Positions 15,456 to 23,115 are shown, counted from the first letter of the stretch. The stretch: 27,890 nt of DNA from Bacillota bacterium (GCA_023388535.1 JAEWFZ010000019.1:1-27890); one strand, 5' to 3'. Translations and numbers: made by a program. Notes: generated by a model from the sequence alone, not told the origin.

Positions 15456-16226
15456 TTATTTGTTGTTTTTGGCTATAAATAAATTTAGCTTTCTAGCTCG
15501 CATTTGTTTCTCGACGTTTATATCTAAATTAGCGTCCACAATAATCGCATCGAAGTCTTCTAATTTTCCATGATTCGCAAAATAGGTTTGTCCAAATTTA
15601 GTATGATCGGCTAGTAATATTTTCTGCTTCGAAATCTTTAGAATCGATTTCTTTACTTGAGCATCCTGGGCGTTAGGTACCGATACGCCGTAATCCAAAT
15701 CGACGCCTTGTGTGGAAACAAAGGCTTTATCAACTAAGAAATTATTGAAGTAATCAATGGTTGCGGCACTGATTGTACCTTCGCTAATTGGGTCGTAGCT
15801 TCCTGGAGCCAGGATTACTTCGATTTTTGAAAAATCATGAACCACAGAAAGAACTTTCCAGGAATTAGTTAATAGAGTAATTCGTTTATTAGAAAGCAAT
15901 TTCGCCAGTTCTAAGGCGGTAGTTCCACAATCGAGATAGATACAATCGCCTTCTTCAATCAATAGGTAGGCCTGATGGGCGATTTGTTCTTTATGTTTCT
16001 GAGAGTATCCTGACTTGATACTAAACGATGGCTCGCTAGATACCCCTTCATTTAAGGTAGCTCCGCCATAATGTGTGCTTAAAACCCCTTCATTTTCTAG
16101 ACGAGCTAAATCACGGCGGATAGTCATCGTAGAAACGTTAAATTCTTGGGCTAAATCTTTAACTTCAACGGTCTTTTGTTTTTGTAGGATATCAAAGATT
16201 TTCAATCGCCGACTTGCCGCTTGCAT
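15456..16226 (-). CDS. DeoR-family transcriptional regulator
   Basis: 256 aa from the ATG at 16226. An in-frame GTG at 16235 falls in the ribosome binding site (GGGGGTG) and is less likely. Residues about 5-60 form the DeoR winged helix-turn-helix, with VKDLAQEFNVSTMTIRRDL as the recognition unit. Residues about 75-235 form the sensor domain, with YLDCGTTALELAKLL as the phosphosugar-binding loop. Such regulators respond to sugar phosphates. It lies upstream of the glycyl-radical genes on the same strand and divergent from the hexulose-phosphate genes, so it probably controls both sets and itself. Repeats in the shared intergenic region could be its sites. Confidence 0.9.
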   Translation of the reverse strand: MQAASRRLKIFDILQKQKTVEVKDLAQEFNVSTMTIRRDLARLENEGVLSTHYGGATLNEGVSSEPSFSIKSGYSQKHKEQIAHQAYLLIEEGDCIYLDCGTTALELAKLLSNKRITLLTNSWKVLSVVHDFSKIEVILAPGSYDPISEGTISAATIDYFNNFLVDKAFVSTQGVDLDYGVSVPNAQDAQVKKSILKISKQKILLADHTKFGQTYFANHGKLEDFDAIIVDANLDINVEKQMRARKLNLFIAKNNK

Positions 16227-16245
16227 AGGCAACACCCCCTGATTT

Positions 16246-16334
16246 GCAAATAAATTATAGCATAAAGATGCTTAAATGTTTCAAAAAATAAGCAAATAAA
16301 TTCATTAAATGTCATTAATTATCAAAAATAAGCA
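16246..16334. promoter_or_regulatory. Direct repeats in the deoR-hexulose phosphate synthase intergenic region
   Basis: GCAAATAAATT occurs at 16246-16256 and 16292-16302. TCAAAAAATAAGCA at 16281-16294 is repeated with one A less at 16322-16334. Repeats of this spacing are typical of DeoR operators. They overlap the DeoR promoter and lie just upstream of the opposite promoter. Confidence 0.5.
16254..16284 (-). promoter_or_regulatory. Promoter of the DeoR gene
   Basis: On the minus strand, an extended -10 (TGC followed by TATAAT, 16259-16254). A TTGAAA lies upstream (16284-16279) at a rather long 19-nt spacing, so the extended -10 probably matters most. Confidence 0.55.
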
Positions 16335-16341
16335 GACGATA

Positions 16342-16370
16342 TTGTAAAAATAATTAAAAATCTGTATAAT
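16342..16370 (+). promoter_or_regulatory. Promoter of the hexulose-phosphate genes
   Basis: TTGTAA (16342-16347), a 17-nt spacer and perfect TATAAT (16365-16370), giving a leader of about 50 nt to the ATG at 16428. Confidence 0.7.
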
Positions 16371-16427
16371 CAATTTGTAGATAGAACAAAAAACCAATGA
16401 TAATCAAAAATGAAAAGGAGTCAAAAA

Positions 16428-17054
16428 ATGAAACTACAGATTGCACTGGATACCTTAACCTTAGCTGAATGTATCGAACTTTTAGAGGAAACTAAAGACT
16501 ATATCGATATAGCTGAAGTTGGTACCCCCTTCATCATAGAGGAAGGCTTAGAGCCGGTTCGACAACTCAAGAAGCGATTTCCAGAAATTGAAATCTTAGC
16601 CGATGTAAAGATTATGGATGCCGGTGAACTTGAAGCTAGTTCCTGTTTCAAAGCTGGTGCTGATATTGTAACCGTACTGGGAGTGACCCATGATGAAACG
16701 GTACTAGGGGCTTTAAAAGCCGCCAAAGAATATAACGGTAAAATCATGATTGATATGATTGGTGTAAACAATATTGAAGAGCGCGTCGAGCAACTAGAAG
16801 CTTTAGGCGTCGATATTATTTGCGTGCATACCGCCTTTGATATTCAATCCAGCGGACATAATCCACTGGAAGAATTAAAACGGGTTAACAAAGTAATTAA
16901 GCAAGCTCAAAGGGCGATTGCTGGTGGGGTAAAACTAAGTACGGTGGACGAAATTGTTGAAGAAGGTATCGACATTGTTGTGGTTGGCGGAGCTATCGTC
17001 AATGCTACAGATCGAGCCTTGGCCGCTAAAGAAATAAAGGAGCGTTTAGTATGA
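16428..17054 (+). CDS. hxlA: 3-hexulose-6-phosphate synthase
   Basis: 208 aa from the ATG at 16428, chosen over an ATG at 16410 because AAAAGGAG lies between them. The protein is an OMP-decarboxylase-fold barrel that condenses formaldehyde with ribulose-5-P to D-arabino-3-hexulose-6-P, or runs in reverse. It closely follows Bacillus HxlA: QIALD at the start, EVGTPFIIEEG, ADVKIMDAG with the DxKxxD catalytic set, CVHTAFDIQ, and AGGVKL. The related decarboxylase UlaD/SgbH (KGPDC) has a different HRSRD loop, so I prefer the synthase. It overlaps the isomerase gene by 4 nt. With no methylotrophy genes in the window it may detoxify formaldehyde, make pentose phosphate, or handle a product of the divergent glycyl-radical enzyme. 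Confidence 0.85.
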   Translation: MKLQIALDTLTLAECIELLEETKDYIDIAEVGTPFIIEEGLEPVRQLKKRFPEIEILADVKIMDAGELEASSCFKAGADIVTVLGVTHDETVLGALKAAKEYNGKIMIDMIGVNNIEERVEQLEALGVDIICVHTAFDIQSSGHNPLEELKRVNKVIKQAQRAIAGGVKLSTVDEIVEEGIDIVVVGGAIVNATDRALAAKEIKERLV

Positions 17055-17611
17055 AATATCAAGACTATGCGAAAGTTGTCTTAGAAGAACTCAATCAAAC
17101 ATTACTTGGGGTAAATTCTGAAAAAGTTGAAAAATTTGTTAGTCTAATCCATCAGGCGGAAGAAGTATTCTGTTCTGGAGCCGGTCGTTCGGGCTTTATG
17201 GTAAAAGGGTTTGCGATGCGACTAATGCATATGGGTATTAATTCATATGTCGTTGGTGAAACCTGTACACCCAATATCAAGCAAGACGGTCTTTTGGTGA
17301 TTGCTTCAGGTTCTGGTGAAACCAAGTCGTTGGTCAATCATGCACTTAAAGCCAAAGAAGTAGGGACCAAATTGGCTTTAATCACGATAAATCCTCAATC
17401 GACGATTGCTGAAATGGCGGATGTTGTCGTTGAAATCTCAGCGCCATCCCCAAAGAGCGCAAAAGAAGGACAAGTAAAAACCATTCAACCGATGGGATCG
17501 TTATTCGAACAATCGGAAGGATTGGTCATGGATATCAGTATCATGATGTTAATGAAGCAGCGAAACATGACCTCGGATACGATGTTTGGTCGACATGCTA
17601 ATATGGAATAA
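17051..17611 (+). CDS. hxlB: 6-phospho-3-hexuloisomerase
   Basis: A 186-aa single SIS-domain protein that converts 3-hexulose-6-P to fructose-6-P. Key features are CSGAGRSGFMVKGFAMRLMH, IASGSGETKSLV, the family-specific QPMGSLFEQ stretch, and the C-terminal MFGRHANME, close to the HANLE end of known isomerases. Length matches the family (about 185 aa). ATGA overlap with the synthase gene shows coupled expression. A terminator follows. Confidence 0.9.
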   Translation: MKYQDYAKVVLEELNQTLLGVNSEKVEKFVSLIHQAEEVFCSGAGRSGFMVKGFAMRLMHMGINSYVVGETCTPNIKQDGLLVIASGSGETKSLVNHALKAKEVGTKLALITINPQSTIAEMADVVVEISAPSPKSAKEGQVKTIQPMGSLFEQSEGLVMDISIMMLMKQRNMTSDTMFGRHANME

Positions 17612-17638
17612 TAGCCTACTATAAAGCTTTAATTGAAG

Positions 17639-17669
17639 AAACTTAATCCGTTTAAGGATTGAGTTTTTT
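17639..17669 (+). terminator. Terminator after the isomerase gene
   Basis: AAACTTAATCC (17639-17649) pairs with GGATTGAGTTT (17656-17666), with one G-U pair, followed by a T-tract. It is a standard intrinsic terminator. Confidence 0.8.
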
Positions 17670-17688
17670 GTTTGCACATAAGTGTCTT

Positions 17689-17707
17689 TTGTGATTTACA
17701 ATCACAA
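17689..17707. promoter_or_regulatory. Operator palindrome at the nagA2 promoter
   Basis: TTGTGATT-TAC-AATCACAA has perfect 8-bp arms around a 3-nt centre and covers the -35 box of the nagA2-cutC promoter. This placement is typical of a repressor. The centre is one base too long for a CRP-type TGTGA-N6-TCACA site. Confidence 0.6.
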
Positions 17708-17723
17708 GTGAAAAATGTATAAT
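17695..17723 (+). promoter_or_regulatory. Promoter of nagA2-cutC
   Basis: TTTACA (17695-17700), a 17-nt spacer and perfect TATAAT (17718-17723). The -10 box covers the ATG at 17722, so that codon cannot be the translation start. Confidence 0.75.
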
Positions 17724-17748
17724 GATGGTACAACGAAATGAGGACGAG

Positions 17749-18879
17749 ATGATTATTACTTCCAAAAACATTTGGATAGACCATCAGTTTCAGCATAAAT
17801 CTCTACATATAGAGAATCATCGGATTAAAGAAATAACCAAGCCAGTCAATGGTGGTTTTGATTATGGAGAAAAGTGGATTCTCCCCGGTTTTATTGATAT
17901 TCACGACCATGGTTTCAATGGCTATGAAGCCAATAAATTAAACTACCAAGCCTTGATGGATTGGACTAAGCAATTAGCCAAAGAAGGCGTTACTTCTTTA
18001 TTACCGACGTTCTTGTCTGAACGCGATCCAAGTATTGAGAATGGATTAAAAATCCTAAGCGATTTATTAGATAATCATCAATTTAAAGCTAGAATTCCAG
18101 GAATCTTTATCGAAGGTCCTTTTTTGTCGCACAAGCGCAAAGGCGTCTTCAATCCCGAGTCGTTTAAACCGGTTGATATTGAGTTGATACGCAAGTATCA
18201 GACGCTTAGTGGCCAGCGTATTAAAATGATTACTTTAGCTCCAGAGCTGGAAGGCTCTCTGGAATTTATCGAAGCGATGGTTAAAGAAGGTATCGTTGTT
18301 AGCCTTGGCCATAGCGAGGCGACCTATGAACAAGCAATTCAAGCGATAGGTGCTGGAGCCACTTCGTTTACCCATTTATACAATGCCATGAGCGGGTTAC
18401 ATCACCGTCAACCTGGTATGGTTGGTGCTTGTTTAGATAGTCAAGAAGTGTTTGCGGAATTGATAACCGACGGTCATCATGTCAGCGATGCTGCGGTTCG
18501 AATCGCTGCCAAACTAAAAGGAGATGATTATCTAATTACGGTCACCGATCCTACGGGGATGAAGGGAATGCCGGTAGGAAGTTATATGAGAGATGATATT
18601 AATACCGAAATTATAGTTAGTGAAGATGGTTCAGCGAAAACGGTCGACGGTACCATCGCCGGCAGTACCGCTAAGATGAATGAATTATTGTACCGAAACC
18701 ATTATTACTATCAAATGTCCTTAAAACAAACGATTAATTCAGCAACCATTAATCCAGCTAGACTGCTTATGTTAGATGATGAAATTGGTAGTATTGAAGT
18801 TGGTAAGTTAGCGGATTTAGTGGTATGTGACCAACGGTTTAAGGTCGATAAGGTTTATCTAGGAGGAAAAGAAATATGA
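17749..18879 (+). CDS. nagA: N-acetylglucosamine-6-phosphate deacetylase paralogue 2
   Basis: 376 aa from the ATG at 17749, supported by a GAGG ribosome binding site, by the promoter just upstream, and by the match of MIITSKNIWID to the start of the third NagA. It deacetylates GlcNAc-6-P or a close relative. All key motifs are present: IHDHG (H52, H54), FIEGPFLSHKR, SLGHSEAT, THLYNAMSGLHHR, TDGHHV, TVTDP and AGSTAKMNE. The catalytic aspartate is followed by proline instead of the usual alanine. The gene is coupled to cutC by ATGA overlap and lies immediately before the leader of PTS system 3. Confidence 0.9.
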   Translation: MIITSKNIWIDHQFQHKSLHIENHRIKEITKPVNGGFDYGEKWILPGFIDIHDHGFNGYEANKLNYQALMDWTKQLAKEGVTSLLPTFLSERDPSIENGLKILSDLLDNHQFKARIPGIFIEGPFLSHKRKGVFNPESFKPVDIELIRKYQTLSGQRIKMITLAPELEGSLEFIEAMVKEGIVVSLGHSEATYEQAIQAIGAGATSFTHLYNAMSGLHHRQPGMVGACLDSQEVFAELITDGHHVSDAAVRIAAKLKGDDYLITVTDPTGMKGMPVGSYMRDDINTEIIVSEDGSAKTVDGTIAGSTAKMNELLYRNHYYYQMSLKQTINSATINPARLLMLDDEIGSIEVGKLADLVVCDQRFKVDKVYLGGKEI

Positions 18880-19592
18880 GAAAAATCGAAATTTGCTGTG
18901 GCTCTTTAGAAGATGTCGTCATTGCTAGCCAATATAATATTGATTCAATAGAATTAAATACTTCGCTCAGTTTGGGCGGGATAACCCCAACCATCGCTAC
19001 CCTTAGAGCCTGTAAGCGGATTACGGAAGTCCCGATTTATTGTATGACACGACCGGTTCCTGGTGGTTTTGTTTACTCTGATTTGGAGTTTCAAGTGATG
19101 TATGAAGATGGTGAAATCTTAATTGAAAATGGTGCCGATGGCTTAGTTTTCGGTTGTTTAAACGATGACTGGACCGTCAATCAAGATCAAACTAAAGCCT
19201 TGATTGATTTAGCGCACAAACACGACAAACAAGCCGTATTTCATATGGCGATGGATGCTACGGTTGATTTATTAGAATCTTATAAACTGCTATTAGATTT
19301 AGGGATTGATCGGGTACTGACACGAGGCGCAGGCAAAACCGCTGTGGTAGGGTTGGCGATGTTACGTCAATTAAACGATATCAATCCGGATAAACTTTTG
19401 GTTGGATCGGGCGTCAATGGCGAGACCATCCACCTATTTGATGAATTTAACTATGTCCATGGTAGTTGTAAACACGAAGTCTATCGAAATAATGGTAGAA
19501 ATGGCGTGCTTCAAGACTACATGGGACGGAATTTGACCCGACAAGTTAATCCAGCTTGTGTCGAAGCCTTAGTGAAACATGTTAAAGGCTAG
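18876..19592 (+). CDS. cutC: CutC-family TIM-barrel protein
   Basis: A 238-aa cytosolic protein of the CutC family: KIEICCGSLEDVVIAS at the start, the SIELNTSLSLGGITPT segment for the usual RIELCxxLxxGGLTPS, MTRPVPGGFVYSDLEFQVM, DGLVFG, and DRVLTRGAGKTA. The family was named for copper tolerance, but a role in copper is poorly supported and many members sit in sugar clusters. Here it is fused by ATGA overlap to nagA2 in a two-gene operon, which suggests an enzymatic step on a sugar derivative. The cysteine of IELC is replaced by asparagine. No transporter or chaperone of copper is nearby. Confidence 0.85.
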   Translation: MRKIEICCGSLEDVVIASQYNIDSIELNTSLSLGGITPTIATLRACKRITEVPIYCMTRPVPGGFVYSDLEFQVMYEDGEILIENGADGLVFGCLNDDWTVNQDQTKALIDLAHKHDKQAVFHMAMDATVDLLESYKLLLDLGIDRVLTRGAGKTAVVGLAMLRQLNDINPDKLLVGSGVNGETIHLFDEFNYVHGSCKHEVYRNNGRNGVLQDYMGRNLTRQVNPACVEALVKHVKG

Positions 19593-19636
19593 TACTTAAT
19601 ATTAAGAAATATTATTCCAGACACTAATAGGACTTA

Positions 19637-19665
19637 TTGAAAATATATTATCAATAAGGTATTAT
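19637..19665 (+). promoter_or_regulatory. Promoter of PTS system 3 operon with internal inverted repeat
   Basis: TTGAAA (19637-19642), a 17-nt spacer and TATTAT (19660-19665). The inverted repeat CTTATTGA (19633-19640) / TCAATAAG (19651-19658) spans from the -35 box into the spacer and is a likely repressor site. Confidence 0.6.
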
Positions 19666-19671
19666 ATTTTT

Positions 19672-19865
19672 AGAAGTTTCATCCTTAATGCAGTGTCTTA
19701 TTAACCCATTGATTGGAAGTAGCTGATGTTTAAATCGCTATTTCAATATATACAAAAACCTTTACTAATTTGGCTTGCGAAAGGAGGATCGAGAGAGAGA
19801 TAATGCCTAAGAATTAGCAACAAGAAAGGTAATTTCAAAATTAGTAAAAATAGAAAGGAAACTAT
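19672..19865 (+). ncRNA. Long structured 5' leader of PTS system 3
   Basis: The gap between cutC and IIC (273 nt) holds no gene I can support. About 190 nt would be transcribed ahead of IIC. TTTACTAATTT (19761-19771) pairs perfectly with AAATTAGTAAA (19838-19848). The right arm can instead pair locally (TAATTT at 19830-19835 with AAATTA at 19838-19843, around CA). Between the arms lie an unused strong Shine-Dalgarno AAAGGAGGAT and a purine-rich run. Mutually exclusive pairings suggest a regulatory RNA. The class is not one I recognise. Confidence 0.4.
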
Positions 19866-20621
19866 ATGAATATATTTTTACTAGCATTAATTCTAGGTTT
19901 GTTTAACGGACTATCGATAGTCTTTACCTTATCTGGAATAGGGCTTAGAAACGCACTAATCTTCGGTGTAGTAACCGGTGCTTTAGTTGGTGATGTCGCT
20001 CTTGGATTCCAAGTTGGAGCTACCACACTACTAATGAGCATTGGTTTCTATACTTACGGTGGAGCCACCATTCCTGACTACATTACAGGGACCATTTTTG
20101 GTGTCTTAGTCGCTCATTCGGGCGGAAACTTAGACGCTGGATTAGTTACCGCAACCGCACTGGGTCTATTAATGTCACAAATGGATATTTTAGGCCGTGC
20201 TACAACCACCTTCTTCCAACACGGTGGAGACCGCGCTTTAGCTAGACGAGACCTCAAGGCGTTTGAACGCTGGCACTTGGCTGGTACGATTCCTTGGTTC
20301 CTAGCTCGCTTTTTACCGGTATTTATCGGAGTCTTATTAACCGACCAAATTGGTGGTATTGTTAGATTCTCTGAGCAATTTGCTTGGTTCACCAATGGCA
20401 TAAAAGTCGTTGGTTCGTCTTTACCAGCGGTGGGGTTTGCTTTACTTCTATCCTATATGGATCTTAAGAAGTACTGGCCATTCATGCTGGTAGGTTATGT
20501 CCTATTTGCTTATATGAAGGTTAATACCATTGGTTTAGCTATCTTCGGTGCTGCTTTAGCGGGATTACATCTCTGGTACACCAAAGGAGAGGTTTTCACC
20601 ATGAAAGGAGGTTCTAAGTAA
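19866..20621 (+). CDS. PTS mannose-family IIC component (system 3)
   Basis: A 251-aa polytopic membrane protein. Family features are the N-terminal helix, RNALIFGVVTGALVGDVALG, the pore segment VGATTLLMSIGFYTYGGATIPD, and a cytosolic loop with FFQHGGDRALARRD. The GGATIP variant differs from the NVPPNP and GAAIPVN forms of systems 2 and 1, which points to a different substrate for each. The ribosome binding site AGAAAGGAAA is good. The stop overlaps the IID start (TAATG). Confidence 0.92.
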   Translation: MNIFLLALILGLFNGLSIVFTLSGIGLRNALIFGVVTGALVGDVALGFQVGATTLLMSIGFYTYGGATIPDYITGTIFGVLVAHSGGNLDAGLVTATALGLLMSQMDILGRATTTFFQHGGDRALARRDLKAFERWHLAGTIPWFLARFLPVFIGVLLTDQIGGIVRFSEQFAWFTNGIKVVGSSLPAVGFALLLSYMDLKKYWPFMLVGYVLFAYMKVNTIGLAIFGAALAGLHLWYTKGEVFTMKGGSK

Positions 20622-21451
20622 TGGCTAAAACAAACGTTAGACTAAGTGATAAAGCTAAACGCTCGGCTAACTCAAGACATAACTGGACCTTACAGTGGTG
20701 TTGGAACTATGAGCGTATGCAAGCGTCAGGTTTTGCTTATTCAATGGTTCCGGTTATCAAAGAACTTTATGATAACGAAGAAGAACAATGTATCCAATTA
20801 GAACGGCACATGCAGTTTTATAACACCCATCCAGGAGCTTCCTCGGTCATCATGGGTGCGGCGGTTGCCTTAGAAGAAAACTATCAAACCGAAACATCGG
20901 ATTCCTTAAAAGTTGGTTTAATGGGACCATTTGCTGGTATCGGTGATACCATTCAAGCGGTTTTAGTAACGCCGCCAGCCAGTATTATAGCCGCCTCTTT
21001 AGCGGCTAATGGTAATTGGCTATCGATTCTAGTATCTTGGTTACCAATTTTCTTACTCTTCGTCGTACGTTGGCCTCTATTTAATTGGGGTTACAATCGT
21101 TCGGTAGGAATTATTGAAGATGTATCCGGAGCCAGTGGCTTTGCTGATTTACAAGTAATGGCTTCAATTCTAGGATTAACGGTTATTGGGGGATTTATCC
21201 CTGATATCTTGAAGGGCTTAACGCTTAAATATGAATTCAAGCAAGCCTTAACCGATGAAACCACCGGTGAAGTGGTAGAAAAAGTGGTAAGAATTCAAGA
21301 TTCATTGGACGGTATTTTACCGTATCTCTTACCAATTGTTGTTACAGCATTCTGTTACTGGATGATTAAACATCGTAAAGTATCACCAATTCGAGCAATT
21401 CTCTATCTTGCGGTATTGATGTTTGCTCTTGGTGCACTTGGAATCATGTAA
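20621..21451 (+). CDS. PTS mannose-family IID component (system 3)
   Basis: A 276-aa membrane protein of the IID family: NYERMQASGFAYSMVP, FYNTHPG, GLMGPFAGIGDT, then C-terminal helices. Compared with the other two it has a basic N-terminal tail and a longer extramembrane loop at about residues 205-230 containing DETTGEVVEKVVRIQ. The start and stop each overlap a neighbour by one base, so IIC, IID and IIA are made as a block. Confidence 0.92.
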   Translation: MAKTNVRLSDKAKRSANSRHNWTLQWCWNYERMQASGFAYSMVPVIKELYDNEEEQCIQLERHMQFYNTHPGASSVIMGAAVALEENYQTETSDSLKVGLMGPFAGIGDTIQAVLVTPPASIIAASLAANGNWLSILVSWLPIFLLFVVRWPLFNWGYNRSVGIIEDVSGASGFADLQVMASILGLTVIGGFIPDILKGLTLKYEFKQALTDETTGEVVEKVVRIQDSLDGILPYLLPIVVTAFCYWMIKHRKVSPIRAILYLAVLMFALGALGIM

Positions 21452-21846
21452 TGAAAGCCATCCTTTTAGTCAGCCACGGTAAAATGGCTGAAGGTGTCAA
21501 GGATGCTGTTAGTTTAATTGCTGATGCAAGTCGGGTGGAAGCGCTAGGTTTAATGCCTAGCGACTCCCCTGAAGATTTCAAAGCCGCAATAGAAGCAAAA
21601 ATAAGCGAAATGAATACCGAAGCTGGGGCAATCGTATTTGTCGATTTGCTCGGCGGTACCCCAGGTCATCAAGCGGCCTATCTCTGTGTACAACATGATA
21701 ATATTGAAGTGGTAACAGGGATGAATCTTCCGATGATTCTTGAATACGTAACTATGAGTGAATTTGTAGACGATATTGAGATTGAAAATATAATTGCTAC
21801 CGGAAGAGATGGCATTCAGCATTTAAACAAACTACTAAATCAATAA
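21451..21846 (+). CDS. PTS mannose-family IIA component (system 3)
   Basis: A 131-aa cytosolic phosphocarrier with H9 in LLVSHGKMAEG as the phosphorylation site and VDLLGGTPGHQAAY as the second motif. It lacks the basic tail of the IIA at 4123. Translation is coupled to IID by TAATG overlap. It could also supply system 2, which lacks IIA. Confidence 0.92.
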   Translation: MKAILLVSHGKMAEGVKDAVSLIADASRVEALGLMPSDSPEDFKAAIEAKISEMNTEAGAIVFVDLLGGTPGHQAAYLCVQHDNIEVVTGMNLPMILEYVTMSEFVDDIEIENIIATGRDGIQHLNKLLNQ

Positions 21847-21865
21847 GAAGTGAAAGGAGCAAATC

Positions 21866-22351
21866 ATGATTAAACACTTACGTATTGATAATCGATTAAT
21901 TCATGGGCAAGTTGCAGTTACCTGGATGAGTTATATCGATGCAAAATCGATTATCGTTTGCAACGATGATGTTGCAGCCGATCCTATCCAAAAAATGACA
22001 TTACCATTAGCGGCAAGAGGTCGGGATGTCAAAGTATTTTCGGTTGAAGAAACCTTAAACTATGCTAAAGAACATGCCGATGAGACCCTTTTTGTCATAT
22101 GTAAATTTCCTTCCGATGCTCTTAGAATTTTACAATCCGATGTCCCGGTTGAAGATGTTAACGTTGGAAACGCGGCACCAATTGCTGGTACCGAGTATGT
22201 AATGGTTACAAAATCGATCGCCGTTACAAAGGAAGAAGCGGAAGTATATCGTAAGATTGAAGAAGTACAAGGAAAGAAACTGTATAGTCAATTGCTTCCT
22301 TCTTACACCCAAGAATTATTCATTCCACTTTTAAAAAAGGCAGGACTATGA
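21866..22351 (+). CDS. PTS mannose-family IIB component (system 3)
   Basis: A 161-aa phosphotransfer domain with the classical RIDNRLIHGQV loop (H13) and VNVGNAAP. GAAAGGAG lies upstream. Its stop overlaps the SIS gene start (ATGA), so the SIS enzyme is tied to this transporter and should act on its product. Confidence 0.93.
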   Translation: MIKHLRIDNRLIHGQVAVTWMSYIDAKSIIVCNDDVAADPIQKMTLPLAARGRDVKVFSVEETLNYAKEHADETLFVICKFPSDALRILQSDVPVEDVNVGNAAPIAGTEYVMVTKSIAVTKEEAEVYRKIEEVQGKKLYSQLLPSYTQELFIPLLKKAGL

Positions 22352-23052
22352 GAAATAAAGTCTTCGTAGAAGTAGAAAAACTTCTAAAAAAAGTAGAAGC
22401 AGAGCAGATGGACAATGTCCATACTGCCGCCAAACTTGTAGCCGATACCATCATCAGTGGTGGTATTCTACAAGCTTTCGGAAGTGGCCACTCCTATTGT
22501 GGTGCAGTTGAGATTTGTGGAAGAGCCGGAGGTCTAATTCCATCTAAAATTATCAAAGATCCAGCAATGGGTAAATATGAAATGTTAGAAGGCGTAGGCG
22601 TCCAACTATCTAAGACAACCGAAATACTTGAGAATGATGTTGTCGTCATAATCTCTAACTCTGGAAGAAATCCGATGGGAATTGAGTTAGCTCAATACGT
22701 GAAAAGCGTAGGAGCCAAACTAATTGTTGTTACAGCCCTAGAATCCTCAAAAATGATGACCTCCAGACACAGCTCAGGAAAATTATTGTATGAGTTTGGT
22801 GATGTGGTCTTAGATAACGGCGTCGGTTTTGGCGATGCTAGCATTGAGGTAGAAGGCCTCGATGGCAAAGTCATCGGTCTATCTTCAATCTCGGTTTCAA
22901 CCCTATTACAAGCGGTTATTTTAGAAGCCATAGAAATGATGGTGGCTCAAGGCCATACGCCACCGGTCTATTTAAGTGCCAATGTTGATGGCGGACCGGA
23001 ACATAATGAAAAGTTAATGCAACAATATAAGCACAGAGTCCATCGACTCTAA
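22348..23052 (+). CDS. SIS-domain sugar isomerase (UPF0309-like), paralogue 1
   Basis: A 234-aa cytosolic protein with a single SIS domain. It opens with a helical segment, then AFGSGHSYCGAVEICGRAGGL, where the GSGHS loop binds phosphosugar. VVIISNSGRNPMGIELA gives the second loop, and ALESSKMMTSRHSSG is typical of the UPF0309 group. The C-terminal PPVYLSANVDGGPEHN matches the same region of the second paralogue at 24869 (PPVFVSSNLDGAD). The family has no firmly proven reaction; isomerisation of an amino-sugar phosphate is the natural guess. It ends the PTS system 3 operon. Confidence 0.82.
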   Translation: MRNKVFVEVEKLLKKVEAEQMDNVHTAAKLVADTIISGGILQAFGSGHSYCGAVEICGRAGGLIPSKIIKDPAMGKYEMLEGVGVQLSKTTEILENDVVVIISNSGRNPMGIELAQYVKSVGAKLIVVTALESSKMMTSRHSSGKLLYEFGDVVLDNGVGFGDASIEVEGLDGKVIGLSSISVSTLLQAVILEAIEMMVAQGHTPPVYLSANVDGGPEHNEKLMQQYKHRVHRL

Positions 23053-23063
23053 GCGATATAGCC

Positions 23064-23094
23064 AAGGAAAAGCGCCATCGCTTTTCCTTTTTTA
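23064..23094 (+). terminator. Strong terminator after PTS system 3 operon
   Basis: AAGGAAAAGCG (23064-23074) and CGCTTTTCCTT (23079-23089) form a perfect 11-bp stem with a CCAT loop and a following T-run. It separates the PTS operon from the genes that follow. Confidence 0.88.
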
Positions 23095-23102
23095 CTTGAA
23101 AG

Positions 23103-23112
23103 TTGGTACCAA
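23103..23112. promoter_or_regulatory. Palindrome TTGGTACCAA before the membrane-protein gene
   Basis: A perfect 10-bp palindrome just after the terminator and next to the uncertain start of the small membrane protein. It may be an operator for the operon that follows. I could not find a convincing promoter beside it. Confidence 0.3.
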
Positions 23113-23115
23113 ATT

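Noticed and set aside
17691..17706. CRP/FNR-type site at nagA2
   Set aside because: The spacing between TGTGA and TCACA is 7, not 6, and FNR half-sites do not match.
17722..17748. ATG at 17722 as nagA2 start
   Set aside because: It lies inside the TATAAT box at 17718-17723 and could not be on the transcript.
19595..19606. 12-bp palindrome CTTAATATTAAG
   Set aside because: Nearly all A/T in an AT-rich gap, with no promoter next to it; chance is likely.
19803..19817. Minigene MPKN after AAAGGAGGAT
   Set aside because: Four codons, with too long a spacing from the Shine-Dalgarno; treated as part of the leader RNA.
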